Assembly (NCBI GenBank): GCA_021234155.1
Contig: JAJEKV010000065.1
Coordinates: 3,556,279-3,620,278 of the forward strand
From: Isoetes taiwanensis
Taxonomy: Eukaryota > Streptophyta > Lycopodiopsida > Isoetales > Isoetaceae
DNA: 64,000 nt
Reading direction: 5' to 3'
In this document: positions 11,150-22,706 of the stretch, in pieces
Numbering within the stretch: position 1 is the stretch's first letter
Layout: every line of letters starts with the position of its first letter
The notes under the pieces: model-generated
Told to the model about the DNA's origin: nothing
Database searches by the model: none
Seen by the model: only the letters and a program-made list of their open reading frames with translations
Position numbers and translations under genes: made by a program

Positions 11150-14100
11150 TAATCGTGTGAAAACCAGCCTGCCAGTAACACATTGCATAGTGCATTAAAG
11201 CAAACGAAATGTAAAAATGGTGTTAACTAAAAGCTTGCAAGAGAATTGGACACTTACCTTCAACTCCTTATTTCCGACAAGCTTGCGTTCACAAATTTGT
11301 GCATGCAGGCCATCACATACAAGCCGAATTCGACGGTCGGGCTGCTGAGGTACTTCAAGATGTTCAAGCCCCTTCATTATTTTTCGCGAATAAAATCAAC
11401 ACAGCTTGAGGTTTGACTCATTGATTGAGTCAATATATCGGTATGAAGCACGCACATGCACATTTAAAAGTAGAAATGTAAATATTTAAGTAGAGCGGGA
11501 ATGGGAGAAAGTAGATAGAAATGCATACCCTCTAATTGCCTTCTCATTTGTCGCAAAAGCTTTTCAGACTATTCAATATATGAATCGATGGTGCCACGAA
11601 GAAGCTGCGGGATTCCCTACGCAAAAGGCAAATATAGCCAACACAAAGTGCTCATTCTCAAAGCGGGTAGAAGAACATACCGGCATTTTGACATAACCAG
11701 CCCTTTCATTCCCCTGTTTCACGATATCTACAATGTTTCTTGAGGCCACCGGTTTTCTTACTTGCTGTAGCTTCCTTGAACAAGTGAAAGTTAAAAGATG
11801 GATAAAGAAAATCTTGTTCTTCCACTCAGATGGCAAATTATGATGCAGGTACCTACAAGAAGATAAGGTCATAATTATCGTCATTATAAATACACAAAGA
11901 ATAGGAGATGAAATCAAAATTACATCTACAACACCTTATACATACCGCCATCTGGTTCAATGAGGCTTGTCATTCTTGATCCGGGTGCCGCGAGTTCTTC
12001 AAGGTCAATATCCACCACCTTCATGGGAGGATCGAGGGGGCTATCCTTGAAAGGCACGAAGCGTGTAAGAACACGGTTTCACGATGCTCCTACAAGGATC
12101 AAATTGAAGTGTCAAGTATCATGCGGGTGCATAAAACAAATGTTTCATAATATTACCTTGCATCAACATCCATTCTTCTGGGATTTAGAATCTTCAAGAG
12201 ATGTTGTGTCTTCAAAATGAATTTTGCCTACAAGAAATGGTGTGAGTTGAAGAAATGGTGTGAGTTAAGATGAAGTGCATACCTTTTCTTAGGCTGTACT
12301 CTTAGCTGGTGCATCCTTTCGGCTCGAAGTTTTCGGCTTGTTATTTGGGGAGCATCCTCCTCCTTCGATAATCGTTTCTATAGCTCGCCGGTGCTTTCTT
12401 ATCTTCATCTGCCATAACCGGTAGAGAATATGCACCTCATGAACAAATATTCTTGTTTGATGAGCTTTAAAATGGCTCACCTTTGATAGGAACACATTCC
12501 GAAATCAAGGAAGCCAACTTCGGCATCCAAATTTGGGATCTCCTCTTGAAGACTAATTCCACCGCAATCACACATCTTACAAATTAGCAACCTGAAATAA
12601 TATTGAAGCTTATATCAACTCAATTAAATTTGAACTTCTTCGATTTCGGCCATTGCCATCTCCACAAACTTTCTGATTACGTCTTTCCGTGTGAGAGAAT
12701 GCCTTAATAGGTGATGCTGATGTAGAAGGAGTCCGCCCGGACATGGCATCATCCTTGGTTGGTTTAGGGTTACAAACATCGAGAATTCAGGGTAGCAAGG
12801 TTCTTCCTTCAAGGAATGGCTTCACACATATGACAATGGCTAGTTAGCTAGACTTCGGATCTAAAAAAATTCTACATGTTTACAAATCATCTACATGTTT
12901 ACATTACATTCTGGCGAGGTTCAGGTTTCTTGATGCTCCCCATTTTACGCAAAACAAAAAGTAAATGTAATCAAAACTAACAAACAAGGAATCAAGAATG
13001 TAAAGTGTCAATAAATGTATGTCATGCAAGAAAGCATCTACATGAGGCAGTGCAGTAAGTTATGCAAGAAAGCATGTACATGATGAAAATTTAAGTGAAG
13101 CAAGAAAGCATGTACATGAAAGAAATGTAAATGATGAAAAAGAATGTACAGATCCAAATCCAAGCACCTTGAACTACATTCATTCTCCAGAACAACAAAA
13201 CTTAAGTCTATGTAGAAGGTAAATGTCGATTCAGTACTCTACCAAACAAATACATATCTAAAGATAATCACTTGCATATCAAAAAAGTATTCCTACAACG
13301 TAAAATGAAATCAAGTGAAGCAATTACCTTGAGTAGAAATTCCCATATTTGCACGAAGTTCTTGAGGCCAAAGACAATGAAAAACCTAATTGGTTCAAGT
13401 AGAGACACGGTATGAGAGACAAAGAAGGCAGTAGGGATGTCCACATGATGGCAACACCAAAATACTACTGTCAAGGCATGCATTGCAAGAGCAGCATGTG
13501 TTCTTCACACGAGGATTTGATGCCTTACTATCTGCTGCAAGAACAGGACTGGGATGCAAGGTAATTACATCGATGTTCAAGATGTAATATCATGTCCTTT
13601 ATCCTCTCACTAATTTCATTCATCTCCAAATCCTTGCTGATTTCATGGATGGCGTTGGCTAATGTCCGCAGCCTTTCGAAGTCATGTCTTCGATTGGCTT
13701 TGTTAAATTTTTCATCTCCTCCATAAAACTTGATTTTCCTCTTCAAAGTGACTTGCCAATGCCATTTGCAAATCTATTAGGCTGTCCCGGCGCCTTTAGT
13801 GTCAGAATTTTGGCAAGCTGAGTGTTTATCTTTTCATCAGATTTTTGGACAACCCTACTTAATGTGCTTCTCTCACTCTCTAGCCTGCAAATCTCGGATT
13901 CAAGTAGCTTCCTCTTGTCCTTCAACTCCTTCAATCTGCTAATCAAGATAGTAGCATCCACAAGTCTACTCTCAACCAATTTCTTCAACCCATCCATCTG
14001 CATTGCTAAACCGACTGTGGGCGGATTTACCTTGCATATTTTACATTGGACGATTTTACGGTCCCCGCATGTGTAACATCGGACTCCTTTTGCTCTTTTT

Positions 14101-14533
14101 TTAGCAGAAATAGCATGCTCCTTTACCTCATTCAGTCAATTTCTATGCCTTTGTAATGAAGTGCAAAGGCCCTTTGCAAAGTACAATGGAATGTGATGGT
14201 TATTGATCTCAGATCTTGCCGAATACATGCTCATATTTCTAAGAAAATCTGCCATCCAAACCCCTTGGATCCCGGCATCTTGGTAACCCCTAACAAACTG
14301 GTGGTTCAGAGCCCCAAACATCACGAACCACTTGCAACAGACTGAAAAACCGAATCAAAATTGTAGGTCCTGTCGTCTAATGTTAACCTTGAGCAACTCT
14401 CGCAATGAAGATTTTCCGAAGTTGTCTTTAGTTTCCTGGCCGCTTTCGATGGCTTAGGCTGGGGGGTTGCCATGGGCTTCAAACCCTTGGTTCTTGGCGA
14501 CTTCACAGGACTGATCCGACCTTGCTGCTTCAT
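11150..14533 (-). pseudogene. Second transposon gene: coiled coil plus RING-like finger, multi-exon
   Basis: The - strand frame starts MKQQGRISPVKSP at 14533 with a basic, Pro/Lys-rich N-terminus. It continues after a one-base shift near 14325 with GYQDAGIQGVWMADFLRN and, past one in-frame stop at 14136, with a small Cys-rich knuckle CYTCGDRKIVQCKIC (about 14035-14085). A coiled coil of roughly 60 residues follows (LKKLVESRLVDATILISRLK onward, 13800-13985). After a further shift comes CCSCNACLDSS plus PSCGHPYCLLC, a RING-like Cys/His cluster (13405-13500). Downstream - strand exons are likely at 11573-11917 (SEWKNKIFFIHLLTFTCSRK) and 11195-11377 (QQPDRRIRLVCDGLHAQICE). I do not recognise the protein. 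A RING suggests a ubiquitin ligase or protein-protein role; this is inference. Confidence 0.5.
13024..13119. repeat. Three spaced copies of a 22-bp word
   Basis: The word GCAAGAAAGCAT followed by GTACATGA (CTACATGA in the first copy) starts near 13026, 13064 and 13099. It probably lies in an intron of the - strand gene. Confidence 0.7.
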
Positions 14534-14602
14534 TGCTTCTTGCCGCTACTAATAGGGCTTGATCAATCGATGAATGCACAAAAAATCACACCCTCCCTGC
14601 AG

Positions 14603-14614
14603 CCTAAACCCTAG
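14603..14614 (-). promoter_or_regulatory. Telo-box motif upstream of second transposon gene
   Basis: TAAACCCTAGCG reads CTAGGGTTTA on the - strand, about 70 bp upstream of the start at 14533. The plant telo-box AAACCCTA is an established element in promoters of translation and cell-cycle genes. Its place suggests the element may use host growth-linked transcription factors; this is inference. Confidence 0.45.
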
Positions 14615-14880
14615 CGCCCTGGTCTAGGTGATAATGGGAGAGTATCGGGGCTTAGGGTCCATGATCGACCTTGCAAAAGTCTGGCTATGGAGGAGATGGG
14701 GGTTGGGAATGGGCGGGATCAAAGAATCGAAGGAGGTCTTTTTTTTTTTTTTTTGAAAATTAGTGCATTAAAGTTTCCCAACCCGTTTGAAAATTAGGTA
14801 CCCCTAATAAATGAGACCTCAAGGGGAATTTGTTTACATTTTGCCAAATGTAAATGTATAAAAGTGTCCCTTTTTTTGCC

Positions 14881-14901
14881 CACCCTTTCATGCTTCTACC
14901 C
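14881..14901 (-). repeat. Right terminal inverted repeat
   Basis: The perfect 21-bp reverse complement of 5407-5427, followed directly by the target duplication GTTA. Confidence 0.85.
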
Positions 14902-14905
14902 GTTA
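14902..14905. repeat. Target duplication GTTA, right
   Basis: Second copy of the 4-bp duplication. Joining left and right flanks at GTTA restores an uninterrupted retrocopy. Confidence 0.75.
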
Positions 14906-16001
14906 GGGCAAAATGGAAGCTGCTGGGGCGCCGGGAGAGGAGAGGCTTCTCCTTGCCTTCTGGATCAGCAAATGGCGAAGCATGAAGATGATCTTTGAAG
15001 ATGGCTGCGGGCCAAGACACTCCTTTGTCTGTAAGATTAGTTCTTCACAAGTTTTTTTTCGTGTTTTTCTTGAGACATAACTGGGGTGGTCTACAATCCT
15101 GTTTCTTTTCCAACGTATTAGTTCATATCTTCCTTGCGTTGTCTATGGTCGGGGTCGACTGGGATGAAATGAAGAAATACAGCTGAATTGTTGCAAATTG
15201 TAGCGGGTTTAAGTCTTTGGATTATTTCGGATAAACTTATCCAAAGATATACAATCTCATGAGTTGATTTAGAGTGTCATGGTTTTATTCTTACCCTTTC
15301 TTCTGGCGAGAGAAAGACTAAATAGGTGGTTCGGATAAATGATCAGGTACCCACGCAATTTTAGTCTTCTTTTGCTTATAATGCAAGTAGGTGGAATAGA
15401 TTAGACTGAGTGGATTGCCGAGCTAGGGATATGCTGATCTATACATCATGTAGGGGCTCTAGAGGGAGGAGTCCGCATTTGGGCATATTCTTTGTCTAGC
15501 TAGCTTCGGGTTGAATGCTTATCCCGACAATGCAAAGACTGCATTCCAATTTAATGTTCATGATGATTTGCTTGCTTATGAGGTGAGGAACTAGAATTCA
15601 AGAAGCAGTGGCAGCTTCAGTAATGCAGCTTGGTGATAGGGTTTGTCCACCTATCCCGCTTCAAAAGTTATATGCAGGTAGAAGTGATGGTGACTGTCTA
15701 TCGATGTCTGTTGTATTTAGTGGAGGATGTATGGGCTCCTTCATGGACAATGAAAGTGGAAGACTCCTTCTGTGGTGACCCTTTCAGTTGATTCAGAAGA
15801 CACTGAGAAGGTTCTGTGACCTCTATCTTATATTTCTTTTGTTTTCTTCCCTTTCAAAGATAAGTCTCTCAATTCATGGAGGCTAAGAGGTTGAGTTTAC
15901 TCCTGTAGTACTCCTCCTTGAAGATTGAAACATTGTACTCTGTACTTTTTATATATAATACAAAAATTCTCCTTGCCTCCAAAAAAAAAAAAAAAAAAAA
16001 A

Positions 16002-16020
16002 GAAATGCTTTTCTTTCTTG
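16002..16020. repeat. Right target-site duplication of retrocopy
   Basis: Exact 19-bp repeat of 5374-5392, directly following the poly(A) tract at 15981-16001. Confidence 0.85.
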
Positions 16021-17334
16021 ATACTCGTTTCATTTTGCCCAAAAGTTAACATTTATAAAATTTATACTCTTTTGTAGTTATCAATGGGATCTGAGGTCCC
16101 ATCGACGTTTGGAACAGATAATTATAATTTTTAGGCTGCTAAAAGTGCTAGCTGCACACAATAAAGAATAAAATATCAGGTGCAACGACACAACCAAAGC
16201 TAAATTTCCCTTGATTCCGTAGGTAAAAAAAAGCCCTAATTGCAAGTTGCACATTGGAGCAGGGATAATAAAGGGAGGGCTGTCATTTTAAGTTTCAAGT
16301 TGAGGTAGTATTAGTAAGTCTCATGCCCACAACATTATGTGAATTTAGTTGAGGAATCTATCAAACGTTGGGCATTAAAGTGGCTCTAACTACATGTTTG
16401 GAACTAAAGAAATTTATCGCCCGTATTAGCAAGCCTCACCCTCACAATACTGTATGAATTGAGGAATTTATCAGACATTGGACATTAAAGTGGCTCCAAC
16501 TGCACATGTTTGGAGCTAAAGAAATGTCTTGTAATGATAATACTATACAATCAGGAATAAAGAAGTAGATTATGATGACTATTGAGGGTTAAAGACGGCC
16601 AATAGCATTTGTGCTTTGTTTTAAACCAGTAAAGAGAATAGTGGGTCTGACAAAATCAGATTTGTTTCCTAGTTTTGCCTGAGGCCGGAGGTTTGTTAGA
16701 GTTTAACAGTTCAAGTGGCAGCATATAACTTAGACCTGGCATTCCACACGTTTGACATTGTTTTGAAGTTATCTCACATTTAGATCCATTACCTGTTATC
16801 TTGATTAAGAAAAAACTTTGGTCATTGTTGTGCAAATGTATCATTGACTATAAATTAGCCCTGGTCGTATAATTTTTATTTCTTCATGCTCAATGAATAT
16901 AGTCAGGTTCGAATCCTAAGGAGCAGTTTATTTATTCGTAATGCATTGGTTTTTAGGCCACTGGATATTTGTTTAAGTATTTTCTAGGATTTTATGCTCT
17001 AGATTCCATTTCGGGGAGTTCCCATTGTGACGGGTTGATACTTTACGAGGTATATTTTATGTTGGTCATGGTCGAGATTATTCTCTTCTTCGAGCATCAC
17101 GCGGATCAAGCCAAAGTATGGTACCAAATATAACATTTCATAACCATTATGGCTAACTAATTGGCTAAAACATTGAATGTTTATGGGAACATACGCATGA
17201 ACATTACTAGGATCCTCTCGAAGTTATGAACTCTATCACTATAGGTTCTACTATCTTGAAAATATAAAATGCATGCAATAGTATCTAATCGGTACTTGGT
17301 ATAAGGAAAAATCCTTTCCACCATCATCTACACA
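16021..17334. other. Non-coding flank of the palindrome
   Basis: No gene is recognised. The stretch includes the tandem duplication at 16308-16527 and otherwise AT-rich single-copy-looking DNA. An isolated GGTTCGAATCC at 16906 resembles a tRNA B box but has no tRNA around it. Confidence 0.5.
16308..16527. repeat. ~115-bp tandem duplication
   Basis: Two diverged units start at GTATTAG (16308 and 16423). They share GCATTAAAGTGGCTC or its variant and end in CTAAAGAAAT. Many substitutions separate the units, so this duplication is old. Confidence 0.75.
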
Positions 17335-19330
17335 CACAACTCTAAATATCGCTCTACCGTTAATTTAGAAGCATCCAACAATACATATAAACCGATCCAT
17401 TATACCCAATAGATCATCTAAGACAACCCTACCTCCAAATGCATGATTGTTTACAAATCTACGCCAAATTTGACCAATCCCATCTCTTACAAACAAAATT
17501 CTTAACGCTTTGAGACTCGCTTCACTTTTTTCTTCATGAGACAAAATATGGCTTCTCGCAAGAAGAAAAAAAGCGATGGCGAAGAAATGAAACACCGAGC
17601 TCAAACAGATTGCAACTATGAAAGTTATACTTTGCTCGGCGTGTGCCATCAAAACTGCTAGAATGGAACTTACCCATATCATATTCTTGCTAATTGGAAC
17701 AATCCCATGGAATATTTAGAATATTTTGAGGAGTATATGAAACTCCCTTCCATGTCCAAGATTCTCAACTTGGAAATCCAACAAGAGAAAAAGAAGAATG
17801 TTTCTTTATAATGTCCCTTTCTCAATCTTTGAAATTCGAAAAAACCCGCCAAGAATTTGGAATAGGCTTATGCTTAATTGTTGTCTTTTTCTTGTCATTT
17901 CTTTTGCCACTTTCTTAATCTCATCTTCACCCAAAAAAAAAAATAAAATAAAATAAAATTCTATGTTTTATTTTGGATGTGTTATGGGAGATGTCTTTTT
18001 AGTTTGCAAAAAAAATGAAAAAGCAAAACAGAACTGACAACATCAAACAAAATAATCAATATTTTCTGTGAATAATCAGAGAGTTGCATGCTGGACAATG
18101 ACATATTCATTATAATATTTGGAAGAGACAATTGCCATTTGCAAAAAAGGTGTGAGTCATTGTCTTGAGATGTAAACTTAATTACTTATTACAAGAAATT
18201 TATCACAGCGGCCAAGGCCGTCGTGAATATTTCTCTTCTTCTAAATCCATTAGGGAGGAATTTGTGTCATTTGGAGCCAAGTGAAAACCATCTCCAAGCG
18301 GATTCCAAGCCATGATGCTTTGCCCTCATATTGAAGAAAATAGTGTTATTTCAAGTCTTCCACAATGAGGTTCAAATTTTAAGATTCACTTTGCGAGCAT
18401 GAGTTAGATGTGTGTTTTAGAAGTAAAAAATTAAATAGCTCCCCGTCAACTAAGGAAAATTGCCATTTTAACATTGAAATATTGAAGCTAAATGATTATG
18501 ATCTAAAACGATGTTATCCAAAACCCTATTTGATCATGAATTGCATTAAGAGCAGGAGGCTATTTCTAAAGAATGATCCATGCCTATTCACTAATCCATT
18601 TAGTAAGAACTTGCCAAGGCCATTATTGATGATTCTACACCATCAGAGTTCCAGAATCTGCATGATGGGTTATTTTTGCATTTTCAACATGTGTTGATCC
18701 AATATTGGGGTCAAATTGATCGAAAAACCCCATGTTTCCTTTAGAACCAAACCACTTAATTGATCCTTGAGCTTCTCTACATTAGGTGTATTAGATTGCT
18801 TCTAGTCTCACCCAAAAACCATGCTACTAGTCCATTTGTGGCTATTGGTAGTGGCTAATTAGTCAAACAAATTAAAAAATACATTCATTATAATATCTAC
18901 ATACAACGTAGCAGATGACATCACAGAAGATGTTCAACTTGGTGCAAAAAATAATGTGTATAGAAGATGGTGAGTGTAAAAGGATAGTGAGTTTTAAAAA
19001 TATTTTCATACACAATGTTTGGGAGATGAAAAAACCAGATGGCATTTCTTGCAGCCACAATCCGTCTTGCCACATTCAGCCTTGAGTTGCGGTGGTTTTG
19101 ACGGTAGGTAATGGCGGTGAATGCCAAACCAAGACTGAAGACTGTGTAAATCCCCACAAGCTATGGCGGCAGCTATTTCCCGTAGATTAACAACGCGGAC
19201 GCTCCAGATGGATGTCCTAGTACACGAACGCTCTATATCGATGCGCTGGTGTGAGAATCTATGGAATCCAATCTGCAAACTGCTTTTCATTCTTTGCTTT
19301 TATAAAAAAATAAAGCAAAATACTGCGCCC
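17335..19330. other. Outer non-coding part of arm 1
   Basis: No gene is recognised. Frames open in one arm are not kept in the other, which argues against coding. An (AAAAT)n microsatellite lies at 17932-17957, matched near 63380-63405. Confidence 0.55.
17932..17957. repeat. (AAAAT)n microsatellite
   Basis: About four units of AAAAT following an A run; the inverted copy at 63380-63405 reads ATTTT units. Confidence 0.8.
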
Positions 19331-20270
19331 ATGGATTTCTTTGCAAAGATAAAACCTACCGCACCAACAAATGAGGACGCCCATCTTTAGAGTTTGGGAC
19401 GTGATATATCTCGCCTTTTTGTGGTATATATCCGCCACCCCATCGGCCGGGTTGTATATCCGCCAAAAAGTGGTATATTCGGCCAAAAACCAGGTGCGAA
19501 ACTACGCGGCGAGGTCGAGATCTTTGGTCGGGTCATTCTTGCAGCTCCATGGGCAGCTTGAACTGCTTTAAAAGCACTTCCAATTGGTTTATCTACCTCT
19601 TTAACTCTGCAATGATGAAGAGAGGAAGCGATTTGAGCTCAGGTAGTTGCCGCACTGATCAAAAAATGGCTCAAAATAGTTGGTTTTGAGCTTGAAATTG
19701 CGAAGTGCACAATGGCTGATAACGTGTGGTCGAATATACTACAAAAAAGGGCCGGATATACCACATCCCGAACTCTAAATACAGTCGTCGAACAAATGAG
19801 CCTATAGCTGAATTTGCTAAAGAAGTGTCAACAGTAGCAAAATGTTCAATGAAGAAGAATTGAAAGAGCTCATATCTTTCTATGGAACATCACAGAAAGT
19901 GATAGCGATTGATGGTAAGAAAGAGGTCTCACCTTTGACTGATGGGCAAACTTTGCGAAGAGAATATGTTGAATCCAATTTATATGTTCAAGCTAATTGG
20001 GTGCACATGAAACTTGAAGAAATAAGAGTTGCTATTGCATGCAATGAGGTACATGCAGACTCTTTCAGTAATGTCTTGAAATTGATACAAGTTGCACTTT
20101 TTCAATGTGCAAGTAATGCCATTGCTGAAACCGTATTTAGCCATAGAACTGCCATAAAGAATAAGTTCATAAACTGGATGGAAACGAAGATGCTTGATGT
20201 ATGCTTGTATATTACCATAAATGGTGTTGACGATTGTGGTGATTTTGATTATAGTGATAGCATTAGTTGA
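19331..20270 (+). pseudogene. hAT transposase relic, arm 1, split by a MITE
   Basis: The frame opens MDFFAKIKPTAPTNE (19331-19375). It is interrupted at 19377-19789 by a small element whose target duplication repeats the codons for T-N-E, and resumes PIAEFAKEVSTVAK (19800). After a one-base shift it continues MFNEEELKELISFYG to 20270. The C-terminal part, ASNAIAETVFSHRTAIKNK then FINWMETKMLDVCLYITING, resembles the hAT dimerisation domain (…S.ERVFS...IK...RN.....LD.LL.I...). In hAT enzymes this domain mediates transposase oligomerisation. The upstream catalytic part is not recognisable, so only the 3' end of the gene survives. The same pieces occur inverted in arm 2 and in fragment at 3296-3613. 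Confidence 0.6.
19377..19789. mobile_element. Mutator-like MITE inside hAT relic, arm 1
   Basis: About 413 bp with imperfect 60-bp terminal inverted repeats. The left end reads TTTAGAGTTTGGGACGTGAT and the reverse complement of the right end reads TTTAGAGTTCGGGATGTGGT; both continue with TATATC and CCTTTTTGT. A 10-bp direct repeat AACAAATGAG flanks it (19367-19376 and about 19790-19799). A 9-10-bp duplication is typical of Mutator-like elements. The interior repeats the word TATATCCGCCA. No coding capacity. Confidence 0.7.
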
Positions 20271-20773
20271 GTGTGGGAATGTTTTCTTGAGCCTATTGCA
20301 ATACTCTATGTTTTAAGTTTTTCTTCACTGGTCTTAAAGTTCCCAGTGGGCATTCTTCTATTGCGTATTAGTTTTTTAGCTTCTATTTTGAGTAGATATG
20401 GTTTCAACTGCAAGGGTCATGGTTGGAAAGTCATTTTGGTACTCTTTGTTGTTGCTTCATTGCTGCGTCCTACCACCAGCTTTCGCGTTCTCGCCAACCA
20501 ATGTAGCAGGTCATGTGCATGCACTAAGAAATTAACCCGAAAAACTCAACAAAATTTACGTGCGAAACATAAGCTCATTAAATGTAAAATCCGCTATAAA
20601 GCTGTGGAGGCAGCATCAACCTCATTGATTTTAAAATGTTCATCTCCATTGGCTGCTTTCCAGACAGATATTTGCAGAGTGGTGCCAAAAATGGATGCAG
20701 ATGTAAAAAAAGCTGAAATTTCTGGGGACGTCGTGGAAAAGCATTCACAGCTCTCCTCCTGAGTTTTAGTACA

Positions 20774-22706
20774 TCACTGCATTCTTTGAATCAGCTTCTG
20801 AACCATGACATGCTGCTGAGCAGCAGATAAGAACTCTGAGTTTATTATTGCATTAGAAACCAACACCAATGTAGCAGGAGAGTCGCCTTTTACCTGCAAA
20901 GAATGACCCAGATAATCAAACAGCCCCACTACTATCAAAAATCCAAATTTGCTAACTTACCCAGACACGGCCATTCAAGCCAACCGCAACCTCAAATGAC
21001 AAGTTTTTTCCCAAAGCTTCCAGCACAGGGTATGTTGGTCTGCTCAATAATCTACACAAACAATTGACGATTGTGATCGGGCAACCGATAACTAATCAGT
21101 TTTCCAACTTAAATTAAAGTCCAGAGCAATAGCAAAAATGTATTGGCAGACATACGCTCTTGCAAGTCCAGTTGAGCAGTCAAAAAGATACCCTCCTTTA
21201 ACTGGCCATATCCTGAAGCCTTCCCACTGGCTGGTGGGAACAAAAAGTCAGAGCAAGCCAGAAGAAAGGAAGCTATATACCATCTTACCATCAACACAGG
21301 AAAGTTCCGGCTAGTATCACGATGTGTTTTTACAACTCTGGCATAAACTACTGCGCCTTCCTACAAAATTACAAAGCCATTAGATTAGAGATCAGAACAG
21401 TCCCACCATTTTGTTCCTTCAGTGCGACATCAAAATTTGAGAAAAAGAATTATCATCCATAAAAAAAAAAACCTTTATATTTGGCGCATTTCTCCTTGTT
21501 GCACCTTCAAATGCAAGGCTTGGAAGCGAAGCCAATGATGGGCCATTAATGTCAACCAAGAAATGCTGCATTTAGGCTGAAGTTTGTTAGAAACAAAAAA
21601 ATACGTATGCATTTGCCGAACTAAGATCGCATACCTCAAATCTCCGACTGACCACAATGCCTATTACAGCATCCTCCATATTAGGTATATACTGCATAGA
21701 GTGCACCATACATGTCAATAAAATATTCTCCATCCTAAATACATACAATGCTTAAAACTGCATTCTGAAATAACCAAATATACTATAAAGCACCACCTTT
21801 CCTAATAACATTGGCAAATATATACATTATAAAACAGCCATATGTACGATAAGGCTCCTTAGCTAGTAAAAATAATAGCCTTGTTAATAGAACAGGGACT
21901 TCTCCTTGCCTTCTCAGACACCATAATAACTAGGAACTACAAGAAGTAAATAAATATTTATCCCACAGGTTTCAAAATCTGAAAACTTAAAGCGTGGAAA
22001 TGGAGAGAAAACTGCACTCGCTGTTGAGGGTTCATGAAATCAATAGACTCAGTTCTGTGTGAACCTGTGCACTCATGTCTAGATCATTAAATATTAATGA
22101 TTTTGCTACCTCCGTATGAAAACACTCCTCAATAAATAAATCAGGACATAATGGAATAGTTATCTTAGATGTTGCATTGTTGCTTTCTGTCTCCCATTAG
22201 ATTGATTGCCTTCTAAGATGCTGCCTTTATGATGGGCATAAAGTTTTACGGAAAGCAAAAGCTGATAAATCTGGTAAGTAAAGATATACCCGTCTCTGTG
22301 AACTTTCTACCCAATACTTGTTTTTTTCATGTCTCAAACGCCCAGCTTTGGTTGCTATAATATAGTCTCCATCCTAAACATGACAAGATGTAATGAGCCA
22401 CCAAATCCAGAACATGTATAAAGCTTCATCAATTTATACCTGAAGAAGACCTCCTCCGAGTCTCAATTCCCCGATTTGGCTTTTAATGTCAAGAACTATA
22501 TCCCCAGGTGCCTGCTCTAAAATAAAAGTATTATCTTTTTAGAAGGTAAAGTGTCATATACATCTGCGCGCTAAATATGCGCTTGTCCTACAAAAAATGG
22601 CACTCTATTCTTTGAGTCAAATTGATGGCTCATGTCAAATAAAAAAGGAGAATCGCAATTAGGATTGTACCACTATATCTTCAAAGGGCTCCCCTGTTGC
22701 TGCCAT
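20774..22706 (-). CDS. RRP40: Exosome complex component RRP40, arm 1 copy
   Basis: RRP40 is one of the RNA-binding cap subunits (S1 and KH domains) of the nuclear and cytoplasmic RNA exosome, which trims and degrades rRNA precursors and other RNAs 3' to 5'. Nine exons with GT..AG borders can be read: 22706-22671, 22514-22440, 22373-22290, 21691-21635, 21565-21473, 21360-21289, about 21230-21156, 21051-20961 and 20893-20774. The start MAATGEPFEDIV leads into APGDIVLDI. The S1 part has GRLRHEKNKYWVESSQRRYI, VIGIVVSRRFE, FLVDINGP and FEGATRRNAPNIK. The KH part has SGKASGYGQLKEG and VGLNGRVWVK. Total is about 233 residues, normal for the family. One base is missing in the G run of exon 7 (near 21192), and the acceptor of that exon is unclear. 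All other exons keep frame. Confidence 0.9.

Larger units (their letters stand above)
5407..14901. mobile_element. 9.5-kb two-gene DNA transposon, 21-bp TIRs, 4-bp TSD
   Basis: The ends are perfect 21-bp inverted repeats: GGGTAGAAGC...AAAGGGTG at 5407-5427 and its reverse complement at 14881-14901. GTTA duplicates flank them directly. Inside are a transposase-like gene on the + strand (about 7020-8540), a fold-back repeat cluster (9134-9894) and a second, multi-exon gene on the - strand (about 11150-14533). A 4-bp target duplication excludes typical hAT (8 bp), Mutator (9-10 bp) and CACTA (3 bp) elements. Sola-type superfamilies make 4-bp duplications and are a possible home, but I cannot confirm this from sequence alone. 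Both genes have indels, so autonomy is uncertain. Confidence 0.78.
5393..16001 (+). mobile_element. Retrocopy or truncated LINE, split by a DNA transposon
   Basis: The segment is bounded by the 19-bp direct repeats and ends in a 21-bp poly(A) tail at 15981-16001, preceded by TATATATAATACAAAAATTC. Removing the inner transposon (5407-14901) and one GTTA leaves about 1.1 kb: only some ten bases at the left and 14906-16001 at the right. The right part has short open stretches (14995-15186, for example) but no domain I recognise, so it may be a 5'-truncated LINE, a SINE-like element or a processed transcript. It must predate the DNA transposon that interrupts it. Confidence 0.7.

Noticed and set aside
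16906-16916. tRNA B-box GGTTCGAATCC
   Set aside because: No A box, anticodon arm or acceptor stem can be drawn around it.
17365-17682. 105-residue hydrophobic frame on the - strand
   Set aside because: The arm 2 counterpart has no matching frame, so it is unlikely to be coding.
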